This document shows positions 1 through 8,208 of a stretch of 19,229 nt of DNA, in pieces. This DNA comes from JABWCQ01 sp964530625 (GTDB taxonomy: Bacteria; Electryoneota; RPQS01), in NCBI GenBank assembly GCA_964530625.1, contig CAZHAK010000039.1, positions 1 through 19,229 of the forward strand, written 5' to 3'. The position numbers and the translations under genes are program-made. How positions within the stretch are numbered: the first letter of the stretch is position 1; every line of letters starts with the position of its first letter. Under the pieces are notes generated by a model, which was not told the DNA's origin, did not search any database, and saw nothing but the letters and a program-made list of their open reading frames with translations.

Positions 1-255
1 ACACATTTCTCTAAACTTTCGCCCATAGCCTCGGGACAAGACAGCAATACGGTTTGGCTCGGCAAGCTCTGGGAAATTTTCGTTCAGTACTCGAACCAGC
101 TCTATCACAAACGGTGTTTTGCCATTGCCGCCCACCGTGATGTTACCGACAGAAATCACCGGAACGGATGCCCGCCAGCCGCCCCGACTGTCCCAGCGTT
201 TGTGATACAATGCGGCGAAACAGCCGTAGATTTTTTCTGTTAAAGACAAGCACAT
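1..255 (-). CDS. lpxK: Tetraacyldisaccharide 4'-kinase (lipid A 4'-kinase), N-terminal part, cut by window edge
   Basis: LpxK phosphorylates the 4' position of the lipid A disaccharide precursor at the inner membrane, the sixth step of the Raetz pathway. The visible 85 residues hold the family P-loop, SVGNITVGGNGKTP at residues 35-48, close to the E. coli form, followed by the conserved LSRGYGRK near residue 80. The ATG at 255 lies 3 bases after the nrdR stop. The N-terminal stretch before the P-loop is about the usual length for the family, which supports this start. The gene continues past the left edge, so the catalytic C-terminal part is not visible. It is the last visible gene of the long minus-strand run and shows that the organism makes lipid A. 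The family call is secure from the P-loop context alone. Confidence 0.93.
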   Translation of the reverse strand, partial: MCLSLTEKIYGCFAALYHKRWDSRGGWRASVPVISVGNITVGGNGKTPFVIELVRVLNENFPELAEPNRIAVLSRGYGRKFREMC

Positions 256-258
256 GGG

Positions 259-717
259 CTAACCTGTCTTTTCTCCAATCCCTTTCAGGTCCGCGATAAA
301 CTCGTCTACAGAGGCATAACGCTTATAGACAGACGCGAAGCGAACATAAGCAATCTTGTCAATCTTGGCAAGCTCCGCAAGAATCCACTGGCCGATCTGC
401 GCTGCGGTGACTTCGCGCTCGGCTTCGCCTAGGACACGCGCTTCAATGGCGTCAGTCATATTTTCAATCATATGCGAGGTGACTGGCCGCTTGATGCAGG
501 CAATAGAAAGCCCGCGATAAACCTTTTCACGATCAAAAGGTTCGCGGGCATCGTCAGACTTGATGACTTGCACGATACGAACTTCAATGGACTCATAAGT
601 CGTAAAGCGATGGCCGCACTTCAAACATTCACGACGGCGACGAATCGCGCGGCCCTCTTTCACGGGGCGCGAGTCAATGACGCGGTCGTCGTCCGTACTG
701 CAAAACGGGCAACGCAA
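259..717 (-). CDS. nrdR: Transcriptional repressor NrdR
   Basis: NrdR represses ribonucleotide reductase genes in response to nucleotides bound by its ATP-cone. The 152-residue product has the family length. It begins with the zinc ribbon (C3, C6, C31, C34, the last pair in CLKCGHRF), and the ATP-cone follows from about residue 46. The start codon is TTG at 717: the zinc ribbon begins at residue 3, so no later start is possible, and a GGAG lies 5 bases upstream at 723-726. That SD overlaps the glyA stop codon, implying coupled translation. The glyA-nrdR order is common in bacteria and is often followed by ribD, but here lpxK follows and the rib genes lie about 14 kb away. I saw no NrdR box in the window, so its targets are elsewhere. 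Confidence 0.96.
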   Translation of the reverse strand: MRCPFCSTDDDRVIDSRPVKEGRAIRRRRECLKCGHRFTTYESIEVRIVQVIKSDDAREPFDREKVYRGLSIACIKRPVTSHMIENMTDAIEARVLGEAEREVTAAQIGQWILAELAKIDKIAYVRFASVYKRYASVDEFIADLKGIGEKTG

Positions 718-725
718 AGTTTCTC

Positions 726-2039
726 CTACCTGCCGTAGCGTAAAGCTTGCTGATACAGCGGAAAATCTGCGGTCAACTCGTGAACCTGATCTCTCACTTT
801 ATTTATCGTCTCGTCAGAATCTAGATTTTGAATCACCAAGTGCATAAGCTCCGCGATCTTCTTCACTTCGGCAGCACCCATGCCGCGAGTGGTGATCGCC
901 GGCGAGCCAACACGTACTCCGGACGTCACAAACGGTTTCTGCGGATCGTAAGGCACCATATTTTTGTTGACCGTGATGTCCGCACGTTCCAGAGCTTTCT
1001 CGGCGGCTTTGCCTGTTTTGTTCATCGGAGATAAATCAATCAGCACGAGGTGAGTATCTGTTCCGCCGGAAACGACTTTATAGCCGCGCGAGATCATTTC
1101 AGTGGCCAGCGTCTTCGCATTCTCGACGACTTTCTTTGCGTAGTCTCTGAACTCGGGCTTTAGAGCTTCGCCAAACGAAACAGCTTTTGCCGCGATGACG
1201 TGCATCAACGGGCCGCCTTGGATTCCCGGGAACACCCACGAATCGAAAGCATCCCAGTAACTCTTTGGCTTCGGCATTCCACCAAGCATAAGCTCGCCAC
1301 CCTCTTCATTTGAGAGTATGATGCCGCCGCGCGGGCCTCGCAATGTTTTATGAGTCGTGGACGTAACGGCGTGCGCGAACGGAAGAACATTCGGATGAGC
1401 TTTCCCCGCGACCAAACCCGCAAAGTGTGACATATCACAAATCAGATATGCTCCGACTTCGTCCGCGATTTCGCGGAATTTCGCGAGTTCCCATTTGCGC
1501 GGATAGGCCGAAGATCCGGTCATGATAAGTTTAGGTTTGTGTTCACGAGCCTTGGCTGCGACGTCATCCATGTCAATCAAGTTTGTATCGCGAGTCACGC
1601 CATAGCTGACTACTTCAAACATACGGCCCGAAAAGTTAACGGGCGAGCCGTGCGTAAGATGCCCGCCGTGGGCAAGATCCATTCCGAGAATCTTGTCGCC
1701 GGGTGTTAACAAAGTAAAATACACGGCCATGTTGGCTTGCGCACCGGAATGCGGCTGGACATTGGCCCACTTCGCTCCGAACAATTCTTTCGCTCGCTCA
1801 ATCGCCAAGATTTCGACTTCGTCAACATGCTTGCAGCCTCCGTAATATCGCTTACCCGGCAGGCCTTCGGCATACTTGTTCGTCATCACATTGCCCATGG
1901 CCTCCATTACGGCAGGCGAGACAAAGTTTTCAGAGGCAATCAGTTCCAATCCTTCATTTTGCCGCAAACGTTCGCGCTCGATAATCGCGGAGACATCGGG
2001 ATCGGACTCGGCTAACAGGTTATTGATAGGTGCGCTCAT
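726..2039 (-). CDS. glyA: Serine hydroxymethyltransferase
   Basis: GlyA is a cytosolic PLP enzyme that converts serine and tetrahydrofolate to glycine and 5,10-methylene-THF, the main source of one-carbon units. The 437-residue length is slightly above the usual 415-430. The PLP lysine is K231 in TSTTHKTLRGPRGG. Other family signatures are HSGAQAN near residue 97 and CDMSHFAGL around D202 and H205. The start is ATG at 2039, with a weak GCGGAA upstream overlapping the end of the preceding barrel gene (6 bases apart). The downstream nrdR SD overlaps the glyA stop. Sitting between an outer-membrane barrel and nrdR, it is probably cotranscribed with both. Nothing looks damaged. Confidence 0.97.
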   Translation of the reverse strand: MSAPINNLLAESDPDVSAIIERERLRQNEGLELIASENFVSPAVMEAMGNVMTNKYAEGLPGKRYYGGCKHVDEVEILAIERAKELFGAKWANVQPHSGAQANMAVYFTLLTPGDKILGMDLAHGGHLTHGSPVNFSGRMFEVVSYGVTRDTNLIDMDDVAAKAREHKPKLIMTGSSAYPRKWELAKFREIADEVGAYLICDMSHFAGLVAGKAHPNVLPFAHAVTSTTHKTLRGPRGGIILSNEEGGELMLGGMPKPKSYWDAFDSWVFPGIQGGPLMHVIAAKAVSFGEALKPEFRDYAKKVVENAKTLATEMISRGYKVVSGGTDTHLVLIDLSPMNKTGKAAEKALERADITVNKNMVPYDPQKPFVTSGVRVGSPAITTRGMGAAEVKKIAELMHLVIQNLDSDETINKVRDQVHELTADFPLYQQALRYGR

Positions 2040-2045
2040 GATAAA

Positions 2046-3296
2046 TCAATTCCGCAGTTTGCGTCGTTCCCGTTTGAACCACTGCTCGTGCATATCCAGT
2101 TGTAAATAAAATCTCGTGAAGGTCTCGGTGACGTCCACATCGGAGGCGTTGCGTTGTCCGATCTCAAGCGACGTGTGAAGTTTTCCAGCCTGTTCGGCAA
2201 GTGGAATCGACAGACCAAGAGACAGTGCCGTTTCGAACACATCGCTTGTCTTGGAGCCTGAAATGACTTGCCACGGTTGTTTGCGATAGGCGACACCCGC
2301 ACGAAAATCCCAGCGGTCGAATCCTTCGTCGGTGACTCGCGTGGCGCCAATTTTTTCTACACCAAGCATGGCAGAGATCGCATCTTGATCTTTCAAGTCC
2401 GTATTTTCAAACAGCGGGCCGTAATGTTTTGTCGTCCAGCTTTGCTGTTTGACGTCGGCATACACTGCCCACCGTTTCTGCCAACGATAGCCGATACCCA
2501 AGCCCAGACTACCGGGCCGATTTCCGGTTATCTCTGCAAACTGTGTTGCGCCGCCGTGATTGACCGCGCGCTCAACATCCCAATCTCCATCCGCCTCGGA
2601 ATTCCAGAATCCGCCGAGGCTTAACTTTTCGCTTGGTTTTACGATAAAGGAAAGTCCGCCCCAGAAGCCTGAGAATCGCTGCAAATCACGATAAACTGCG
2701 TCACGTGGACCGTTAGCGCTTCCGGTCGAAGGAAAATCAAGCGTCTGCTGCACCTCATGGTAACTCGTAAGAAATCCTGCGGTCGCTCCGAGTGCGATAT
2801 TGTTTGTCAGCTTCAGCGAGTGATTCCAGCGGATGTTTGTGTTGCTTCCCAACCAAACATTGCGATTCTCAAAACGGTGATAAACTATTCCGGTGTCTGT
2901 CGGAAATGCCAGACTGTCCTGAGTAAACGTGCGCACGTCAGATCGCCCGATAGGTTCAATGGCAAGCCCCATTTTATAACGGGGATGAACATTCAGATAG
3001 AGCCAGAAGGTTTGCCACCCGAACTCACTGTCAGAGTCCGAATCTGATTGTCCGGAAACGCTATAGAGACCGGTGTGCAATCCCGCGCGGAGCATGGCTC
3101 CGGTCATGTAAGCCGCTGCGGCGGGATTATCCGAATGCATACCGACGCTATCCCAGATGGCAAGACCTGCACCCCCTAAGCCGACGGAACGCACGCCGCC
3201 AGTCACGGTGGGATCTCCGGTGGCTTGTGTTCCGAAGATAGACCCCCCCGCAAAAGAAAGCTGGGTGACGATCAACAGTGTGAGAAGTAGCCTCAT
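2046..3296 (-). CDS. Outer-membrane beta-barrel protein, PorV/FadL-like
   Basis: This is a predicted outer-membrane barrel of 416 residues. It opens with a signal peptide (MRLLLTLLIVTQLSFA) and the segment GGVRSVGLGGAGLAIWDSV followed by DNPAAA. That is the pattern seen at the start of PorV/PorQ/FadL-type barrels (GAR-x-LGMGGA, then NPA). The rest alternates hydrophobic and polar residues with many aromatics. A serine-aspartate run (SDSDSDSE) near residue 85 would sit in a loop. I chose the ATG at 3296 rather than the in-frame GTG at 3311 because it makes an ATGA overlap with the upstream lipoprotein stop and begins the signal peptide directly. The overlap implies coupled translation, so the two proteins probably act together. 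The substrate is unknown. PorV-like proteins in Bacteroidota serve type IX secretion, but that role is not shown here. Confidence 0.8.
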   Translation of the reverse strand: MRLLLTLLIVTQLSFAGGSIFGTQATGDPTVTGGVRSVGLGGAGLAIWDSVGMHSDNPAAAAYMTGAMLRAGLHTGLYSVSGQSDSDSDSEFGWQTFWLYLNVHPRYKMGLAIEPIGRSDVRTFTQDSLAFPTDTGIVYHRFENRNVWLGSNTNIRWNHSLKLTNNIALGATAGFLTSYHEVQQTLDFPSTGSANGPRDAVYRDLQRFSGFWGGLSFIVKPSEKLSLGGFWNSEADGDWDVERAVNHGGATQFAEITGNRPGSLGLGIGYRWQKRWAVYADVKQQSWTTKHYGPLFENTDLKDQDAISAMLGVEKIGATRVTDEGFDRWDFRAGVAYRKQPWQVISGSKTSDVFETALSLGLSIPLAEQAGKLHTSLEIGQRNASDVDVTETFTRFYLQLDMHEQWFKRERRKLRN

Positions 3297-4504
3297 TGTT
3301 CCACCCACCAAATTTCCAATCGTGGACGCAAGGAATCCACTTCACTGTCGTGCCCATGGAAGTATTGCCGCGAGACGACATCGCTCTCAAGCGTCGCCTG
3401 AATAGAGAAGCCGCCGTTTGTTTCGGGTCGGCCAATGATGCCCGCCATGGTGCCGGTGACTTCAAAGGCGATTTCCTGATTGTCCACTTGAAACACGGAT
3501 GAGCTGACCGCAACAAAATTCTGTCTTGCGCTATCCGGATACTGAAACCAGAGAGTGTCCATCAGCGACGCATCCTTATAGAGGTAGTTCGAACCGGGAT
3601 ACGTGAGACTGTTTGGCGCGTTCAAATCGGCGTACAAATGAATCCAAGCCCGGACGACAGTTCGCAAGGGATTTGCTGTCACTTCGTCAAGCGGAAAATA
3701 AAGTAAGCCACGACGGTAACTTCCTTGACTGATGCGAAGGCGTCCCGGCAGAGAATCACTCAGATCCGTGGCTAAATAGCCGTCATCAAACGGAACCACG
3801 ATTTGATTCCACGGAACGGCAGCAAAACCGGAGTCTTCGGGAAATTGTGTGCCGATTAGCTCAAGATGAGCAATATAGTCGGTCGCGCCTTCGGCGGATT
3901 GGACTCCGACGATGACGTCGTGATTTTCTGCCTCAAGCAAGATCCCGAAGTTTAGCGAGTCATCAACAAGCCAAGACTGCCAAACGGAATCGGGCAGATT
4001 CCAATAGACTACGGGTGGCAACGTGGAATCATTAGTAAGAATTCCCGTTGGCAAGAGCAGCGTATCGAGCACGGGATAGCTGTCACGATTGGGCAAGGCA
4101 TCTTCGCGTAGTGAATCTTCGTCCCAGAATTCGGTGATTTGTTTGATCAACATGCGCAAGTCAGGCGCATTGCCACGACTGGGGTAAACTTGGTCCACAC
4201 GAAACCGAATACGTGCGGTATCCAGAGCGAAGCTATCGGGGAGTGCGTCTTTAGGTTGAAATCGCATAGCCGAAACGACTTTGAAGGCTTGAGCCTCACC
4301 GATTTGCAGAGTGGATCCCCTGCCCGGCGACAAATCGGCGTCCCACTCCGCTGACCTTGTGGCGGCGATAATGGTTTGACCTTCTGTTCCCTCAGGAATA
4401 ACAGGAATGGCGCTTGATCCGGCATCAGACTCGCGTTGGGCACAACCTGCCAACATAAGCATGGCGATCAGAGCAAGCAGTCGAACGATGCTTGATGAGT
4501 TCAA
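3293..4504 (-). CDS. Lipoprotein with DNRLRE-like beta-sandwich features, function unknown
   Basis: A 403-residue predicted lipoprotein. Residues 1-21 give a short basic start (R8), a hydrophobic core and the lipobox LAGC with the lipidated cysteine at C21. Two places resemble the DNRLRE surface-domain family: LNFGILLEAEN in the middle and DSLRPRLEIWW at the C-terminus (that family typically ends in RPRL plus a beta-strand). This match is by eye only. The start codon is TTG at 4504 with no clear SD; it is chosen because the lipoprotein signal begins there and no other suitable codon precedes it. The stop overlaps the ATG of the downstream barrel gene by ATGA, so the pair is translationally coupled. 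A surface or periplasmic partner for that barrel is plausible but unproven. Confidence 0.75.
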   Translation of the reverse strand: MNSSSIVRLLALIAMLMLAGCAQRESDAGSSAIPVIPEGTEGQTIIAATRSAEWDADLSPGRGSTLQIGEAQAFKVVSAMRFQPKDALPDSFALDTARIRFRVDQVYPSRGNAPDLRMLIKQITEFWDEDSLREDALPNRDSYPVLDTLLLPTGILTNDSTLPPVVYWNLPDSVWQSWLVDDSLNFGILLEAENHDVIVGVQSAEGATDYIAHLELIGTQFPEDSGFAAVPWNQIVVPFDDGYLATDLSDSLPGRLRISQGSYRRGLLYFPLDEVTANPLRTVVRAWIHLYADLNAPNSLTYPGSNYLYKDASLMDTLWFQYPDSARQNFVAVSSSVFQVDNQEIAFEVTGTMAGIIGRPETNGGFSIQATLESDVVSRQYFHGHDSEVDSLRPRLEIWWVEQ

Positions 4505-4538
4505 TAGAGTAATGAAAATGATAGGAGATGTTCGAGAA

Positions 4539-4838
4539 TCAGGCTGACGGATCAGGTGCGCCGGGGCGAAGCGCGAAACGAAGATTTCGCAAGTAGATGA
4601 TCATCGCGAGCAGGTAACCAGCGATGAAGACAGGGTCTTTGCGAACTGTCGCATAGAGTAACAAGACAAGAGCACCAGCGATGGAGAAGTACCAAAACGA
4701 CGTCGGGAAAACTGTACGGCGCGCTCGTTCGGTGGCGATCCATTGTAAAATGAACCGCATGAAAAATAGGACTTGGCCGGCCAAACCGATAACGGTCCAG
4801 CCGTCAAGATGAACGTGACCGATGACTGGCAGCGTCAT
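4539..4838 (-). CDS. Small inner-membrane protein with lipid A biosynthesis N-terminal (LAB_N) domain
   Basis: A 99-residue membrane protein consisting of a single LAB_N domain. The domain signatures are GLAGQVLFFMRFILQWIATE at residues 18-37, then FWYFSIAGALVLLLYA and RKDPVFIAGY. Three membrane helices are visible (about 17-35, 48-64 and 69-86). The domain occurs at the N-terminus of some LpxB proteins and as a free-standing protein beside envelope glycosyltransferase genes; its biochemical role is not established. The ATG at 4838 lies 4 bases after the rho stop, without an obvious SD, suggesting reinitiation. No LpxB body follows: the next gene is a lipoprotein. The GT2 gene at 8209-9024 and lpxK at the left edge fit a lipid A or glycolipid link. 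Confidence 0.88.
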   Translation of the reverse strand: MTLPVIGHVHLDGWTVIGLAGQVLFFMRFILQWIATERARRTVFPTSFWYFSIAGALVLLLYATVRKDPVFIAGYLLAMIIYLRNLRFALRPGAPDPSA

Positions 4839-4842
4839 TTAA

Positions 4843-6093
4843 TCAGGATTTGGTCATGAGTTCGAAGAACTCGGCGTTGGACTTCGTATCCCGCATCTTG
4901 TCGAGAATGAATTTCATAGACTCGACTGAGTTATTGTGGTCCAACACACTGCGCAGAGCATACATTTTCTTTAGCACCATAGGTGAGAGAAGTTGCTCCT
5001 CACGTCTCGTACCGGAGCGCAATACGTCAATGGCCGGGAAGATGCGGAACTCGGCCAACCTGCGGTCGAGCACGAGCTCGAGGTTGCCCGTTCCCTTAAA
5101 CTCTTCGAAGATGACTTCGTCGGCGCGGGAGCCTGTTTCAATCAGCGCGGTCGCAAGAATAGTCAAGCTGCCGCCTTCTTCGATATTTCGCGCGGCACCG
5201 AAGAATCGTTTTGGCTCGTAAAGCGCGCTGGCGTCGATACCACCGGACAACACCCGACCTGAATGCGGCATAACCGCATTATGCGCGCGAGCTAAACGGG
5301 TGATAGAATCCAACAAAATCACGACGTCTTTACCCATCTCAACCATGCGTTTGGCTCGCTCCAAAACCATGTTGGCGACTTGGACATGCCGCTCAGCTTT
5401 TTCATCGAAGGTGGAAGAGACCACTTCACCTCGCACGGAGCGCTCCATATCGGTCACTTCTTCAGGCCGCTCATCAATGAGCAATACGAGCAGTTCGATC
5501 TCCGGATGATTGGTTGTAATCGCATTGGCGACTTTTTGCAGGATGATCGTCTTGCCTGTGCGAGGTGGAGCGACAATCAAGCCGCGCTGTCCCATACCGA
5601 CGGGCGCAAAAATGTCCAGCACTCGCAGTGTCAGATCTTTGGCGTCGAGCTCCATCTTGAACTTGGAATTCGGGTAGATCGGCGTCAGGTCATCAAAGTG
5701 AACAATTTCTTTGGCGACATCCGGGTTGGTCGTGTTGACGTGGTGAACTTTCAACAGCGCAAAAAAGCGTTCGCCTTCTTTCGGTGGTCTGACTTGTCCG
5801 GCAATCAGATGCCCCGTCCGAAGTCCGAACCGCTTGATCTGCGACGGGGACACGTAAACGTCATCGGGGCTGGGCAAGTAGGACGCATGGGCGCTGCGCA
5901 GGAAGCCATAGCCGTCAGGAAGTATCTCAAGGACACCGCTTGCAGTCAAGACCTCGTCTTTGGCAGATTGACGGTTAAGAATCTTAAAAATTAGCTCATG
6001 CTTGGGCAAACCGGACGTTTCTTGCACCTCGAGCTGCTTGCCGAGGGTAATCAAGTCCGGGACCGTCATAGCCTGAAGTGTTGCAATATCCAT
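4843..6093 (-). CDS. rho: Transcription termination factor Rho
   Basis: Rho is the hexameric RNA-dependent ATPase that ends transcription at rut sites. From the ATG at 6093 the product is 416 residues, matching the usual size (419 in E. coli). An N-terminal helical region (1-45) is followed by the OB-fold RNA-binding domain (about 50-125, with GYGFLRS and DDVYVSPSQIKRFGLRTG). The ATPase core has Walker A APPRTGKT at 175-182, LLIDERPEEVTDMERSV at 204-220 and the R-loop DSITRLARAHN at 262-272. An in-frame GTG at 6162 would add 23 residues, but the family usually begins near MDIATL and neither start has a good SD. The region 6094-6188 could hold a leader: a perfect -35 (TTGACA, 6165-6170) is there, but I see no convincing -10. 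It lies between murI and the LAB_N gene. Confidence 0.96.
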   Translation of the reverse strand: MDIATLQAMTVPDLITLGKQLEVQETSGLPKHELIFKILNRQSAKDEVLTASGVLEILPDGYGFLRSAHASYLPSPDDVYVSPSQIKRFGLRTGHLIAGQVRPPKEGERFFALLKVHHVNTTNPDVAKEIVHFDDLTPIYPNSKFKMELDAKDLTLRVLDIFAPVGMGQRGLIVAPPRTGKTIILQKVANAITTNHPEIELLVLLIDERPEEVTDMERSVRGEVVSSTFDEKAERHVQVANMVLERAKRMVEMGKDVVILLDSITRLARAHNAVMPHSGRVLSGGIDASALYEPKRFFGAARNIEEGGSLTILATALIETGSRADEVIFEEFKGTGNLELVLDRRLAEFRIFPAIDVLRSGTRREEQLLSPMVLKKMYALRSVLDHNNSVESMKFILDKMRDTKSNAEFFELMTKS

Positions 6094-6188
6094 AACTTGA
6101 ACGGGGGAAATGAGGTTTGAGATCAGGTAGGGCGTGTTCTGGGCTAATGACAAAGCAAACACTGTGTCAATCGCCAGACGTGGGCTTC

Positions 6189-7016
6189 TTATGGAAGGAT
6201 TGGCATCATGGTTAAACGCTCGATGGATACGGGATCAATAGTCACATCATCAGTGCTGGCGAACAACGAATCCACGACTCTCTTAAGTGCATCGGTGACG
6301 TCGCTGCTGAAAATTCGTACACTTCCCTTGCCGGAAGCATTTAATGAATCTTGCGTAGACAACCAGTGATCAAGCTCTCGCGCCGTTACCGCCGGAGTGT
6401 CGATCAATATGACATCGGAGCCCATCGCATGTTGAATATGATCGCGGAAGTACTCATAATGAGTACAACCTAAGACTACCGTGTCCACTTTCGCCGCGAT
6501 CAGTGGCTCAAGATAATGTTCGACAATGAGGCGCGGGATGTCGCCTTCCCTCCACCCTTCTTCAACCAACGGGACAAGCAGTGGGCAACCCTGTGACTTC
6601 ACCTCAACTCCCGGGAGCAGCTTTTGCAGCACATCGGAGTACGTGTTTCGTTTGACAGTTGCGGAGGTTGCGAGGACGCCGATTTTTTTTGAGCGAGTAG
6701 CCAGCGCAGCGGCGGATGCGGAGGGATGAAGAACATTGATCACCGGCACTGATAAGACTTCTTCGACGTCCCTCAAAGCGACAGCAGAAACAGTATTGCA
6801 GGCAATGACTGCGGCCTTTGGCTCATGCTCGCGCAAGAAACTGGCAGACTCACAAGCATAGCGCGTGATCAACGCAGGACTTAAGGAGGCGTACGGAACA
6901 CGTGCACGATCAGCGAAAAAAACAAAGTGCTCGTGCGGCATGATACGAAAGAGCGCGGCGACCACAGTCAGCCCGCCAAGCCCGGAGTCGAAGACTGCGA
7001 TCGGGCGATTGCTCAT
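6189..7016 (-). CDS. murI: Glutamate racemase
   Basis: MurI makes D-glutamate for peptidoglycan in the cytosol by a two-cysteine mechanism. The 275-residue product has the DSGLGG motif at residues 10-15, the first catalytic cysteine C73 in ACNTVSA, and the second, C184, with H186 in GCTHYE. VPLVEEG at 148-154 is also typical. One small departure: the usual PYG after RV is PYA here (residues 41-43). The ATG at 7016 overlaps the amidase stop by ATGA, so the two cell-wall genes are translationally coupled. The 95-base gap before the rho ATG is one of the few real gaps in this run. Function is confidently predicted. Confidence 0.95.
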   Translation of the reverse strand: MSNRPIAVFDSGLGGLTVVAALFRIMPHEHFVFFADRARVPYASLSPALITRYACESASFLREHEPKAAVIACNTVSAVALRDVEEVLSVPVINVLHPSASAAALATRSKKIGVLATSATVKRNTYSDVLQKLLPGVEVKSQGCPLLVPLVEEGWREGDIPRLIVEHYLEPLIAAKVDTVVLGCTHYEYFRDHIQHAMGSDVILIDTPAVTARELDHWLSTQDSLNASGKGSVRIFSSDVTDALKRVVDSLFASTDDVTIDPVSIERLTMMPILP

Positions 7017-8200
7017 CGCGCGGCAGATTCCATTTCAGTTTTCATTTTGACGACGGACATGGCGATGGCTTCGGCGATGCGCTGGCGGCCACGCTCGGCG
7101 CCAAGCATTCGCGCGTCGTCCGAATTGGTGACGTAACCGCACTCCAGAAGGATCGCAGGCATGGACGCGCCCATCAAAACATAGAAGCCGGCTTGATCCA
7201 CTCCGCGAATGTTCATTCCCGCCGATGACTTCATTTCATCCAACACGATTTCTGCCCACTTCTCGCTGTCGTGCAAATATTGGCTCGTCGCCATGGAAAG
7301 AAGTATGTAGTTTTCTTCCGTCAATACTTCATACTGTTCGGAAAAACGCTCCAATTCGACGACTTGATTTTCACGAGAGGCAACGTCAATGGCTCGTTCG
7401 GAGCGAGCGGGTTTCAGAATATAGCACTCCGCGCCGCCGACAGCGGGATCTTTATAGCTGTTGCAATGAATGGACATGAACAGATCACCCGCCTCCGTAT
7501 TCGCTTGCCGTGTGCGCTCGGACAACGTGAGAAACTTGTCGTCACGTCTGGTCACAACGACAGGAATTCCGTATGACGTCAACGCGGATTCAGCACGGCG
7601 CGCGATATCCAGAACGATGTCTTTCTCGGTCAGTCCAGGCATCCCTTTGCAACCCGGATCCTTGCCGCCGTGACCGGGATCAAGAATAACCTTGCCGAAT
7701 TTCCATCCTGACTCCTGCTTCGCGGGCGGGGTGAGCGGCTTCACGATTCCGTTGGTTGAGTCTGCGATTCCCAGAAGTCTGATGACTTCGCCGGATTCAT
7801 TCAGTTCGATCGTCGTCGGAAAAAGTTCATCAAGAGTAGTTAACGGCAGCCACAATGAACCGTCCCAAGTTTCAACCGGCACAGGCAACTGCACAAACGC
7901 TCCGTTGACTTCAGCAAAACTATTGCGCGGTTCGAGCACGGTAACGCAACCGGGCGACGTTACTGTGTGTTTGTTCCGCTCTACTGTCGCTTCAAAGCCC
8001 GCATGTTTGCTGAGCATCGCAAGCGGCACGATGCGCACGTCTCCCCTGCTCATAAACGGCAAACGGGCGACGGGGGTTCCTGCGATATCCGTCAGCAGAA
8101 CGTTCGTCGTAGCTTGTGCGGTAGCCACAAACAGTAAACAGACGACGAGCTGGTAGCAAAGGACGGGCAAGCGGCGGCGTGGGAAGTTTGACTTAGGCAT
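7013..8200 (-). CDS. N-acetylmuramoyl-L-alanine amidase (Amidase_3, AmiC-like), secreted
   Basis: A periplasmic zinc amidase that cuts the bond between N-acetylmuramic acid and the stem peptide, used in cell separation and wall turnover. The 395 residues comprise a signal peptide (1-30, ending ATAQA), an N-terminal beta-rich region of about 120 residues resembling the copper-amine-oxidase-N type stalk domain, and Amidase_3 from residue 168. Zinc ligands are H177 (DPGHGG), E192 and H245 (MSIHCNS); the catalytic glutamate is E353 in LLECGYVTN. A helical insertion at about 275-310 resembles the autoinhibitory segment of AmiB/AmiC-type amidases, which would require an activator such as an EnvC/NlpD-like protein. 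None is in the window. The ATG at 8200 has no clear SD; its stop overlaps murI by ATGA. Confidence 0.92.
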   Translation of the reverse strand: MPKSNFPRRRLPVLCYQLVVCLLFVATAQATTNVLLTDIAGTPVARLPFMSRGDVRIVPLAMLSKHAGFEATVERNKHTVTSPGCVTVLEPRNSFAEVNGAFVQLPVPVETWDGSLWLPLTTLDELFPTTIELNESGEVIRLLGIADSTNGIVKPLTPPAKQESGWKFGKVILDPGHGGKDPGCKGMPGLTEKDIVLDIARRAESALTSYGIPVVVTRRDDKFLTLSERTRQANTEAGDLFMSIHCNSYKDPAVGGAECYILKPARSERAIDVASRENQVVELERFSEQYEVLTEENYILLSMATSQYLHDSEKWAEIVLDEMKSSAGMNIRGVDQAGFYVLMGASMPAILLECGYVTNSDDARMLGAERGRQRIAEAIAMSVVKMKTEMESAAR

Positions 8201-8208
8201 GAACGATG

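Noticed and set aside
5380..5994. A 204-codon plus-strand open frame antisense to rho
   Set aside because: It lies wholly within the highly conserved rho coding sequence and has no recognisable domain or ribosome site; it is a shadow frame.
6094..6170. A rho-specific promoter or N-terminal extension of Rho from GTG 6162
   Set aside because: TTGACA at 6165-6170 is perfect, but no -10 better than ATTAGC or TTAGCC follows at a proper spacing. The extension has no SD and makes Rho longer than usual.
6862..6910. PYA in place of PYG in MurI as a sign of lost function
   Set aside because: Both catalytic cysteines and the other motifs are intact, so a single small substitution is not evidence of an inactive enzyme.
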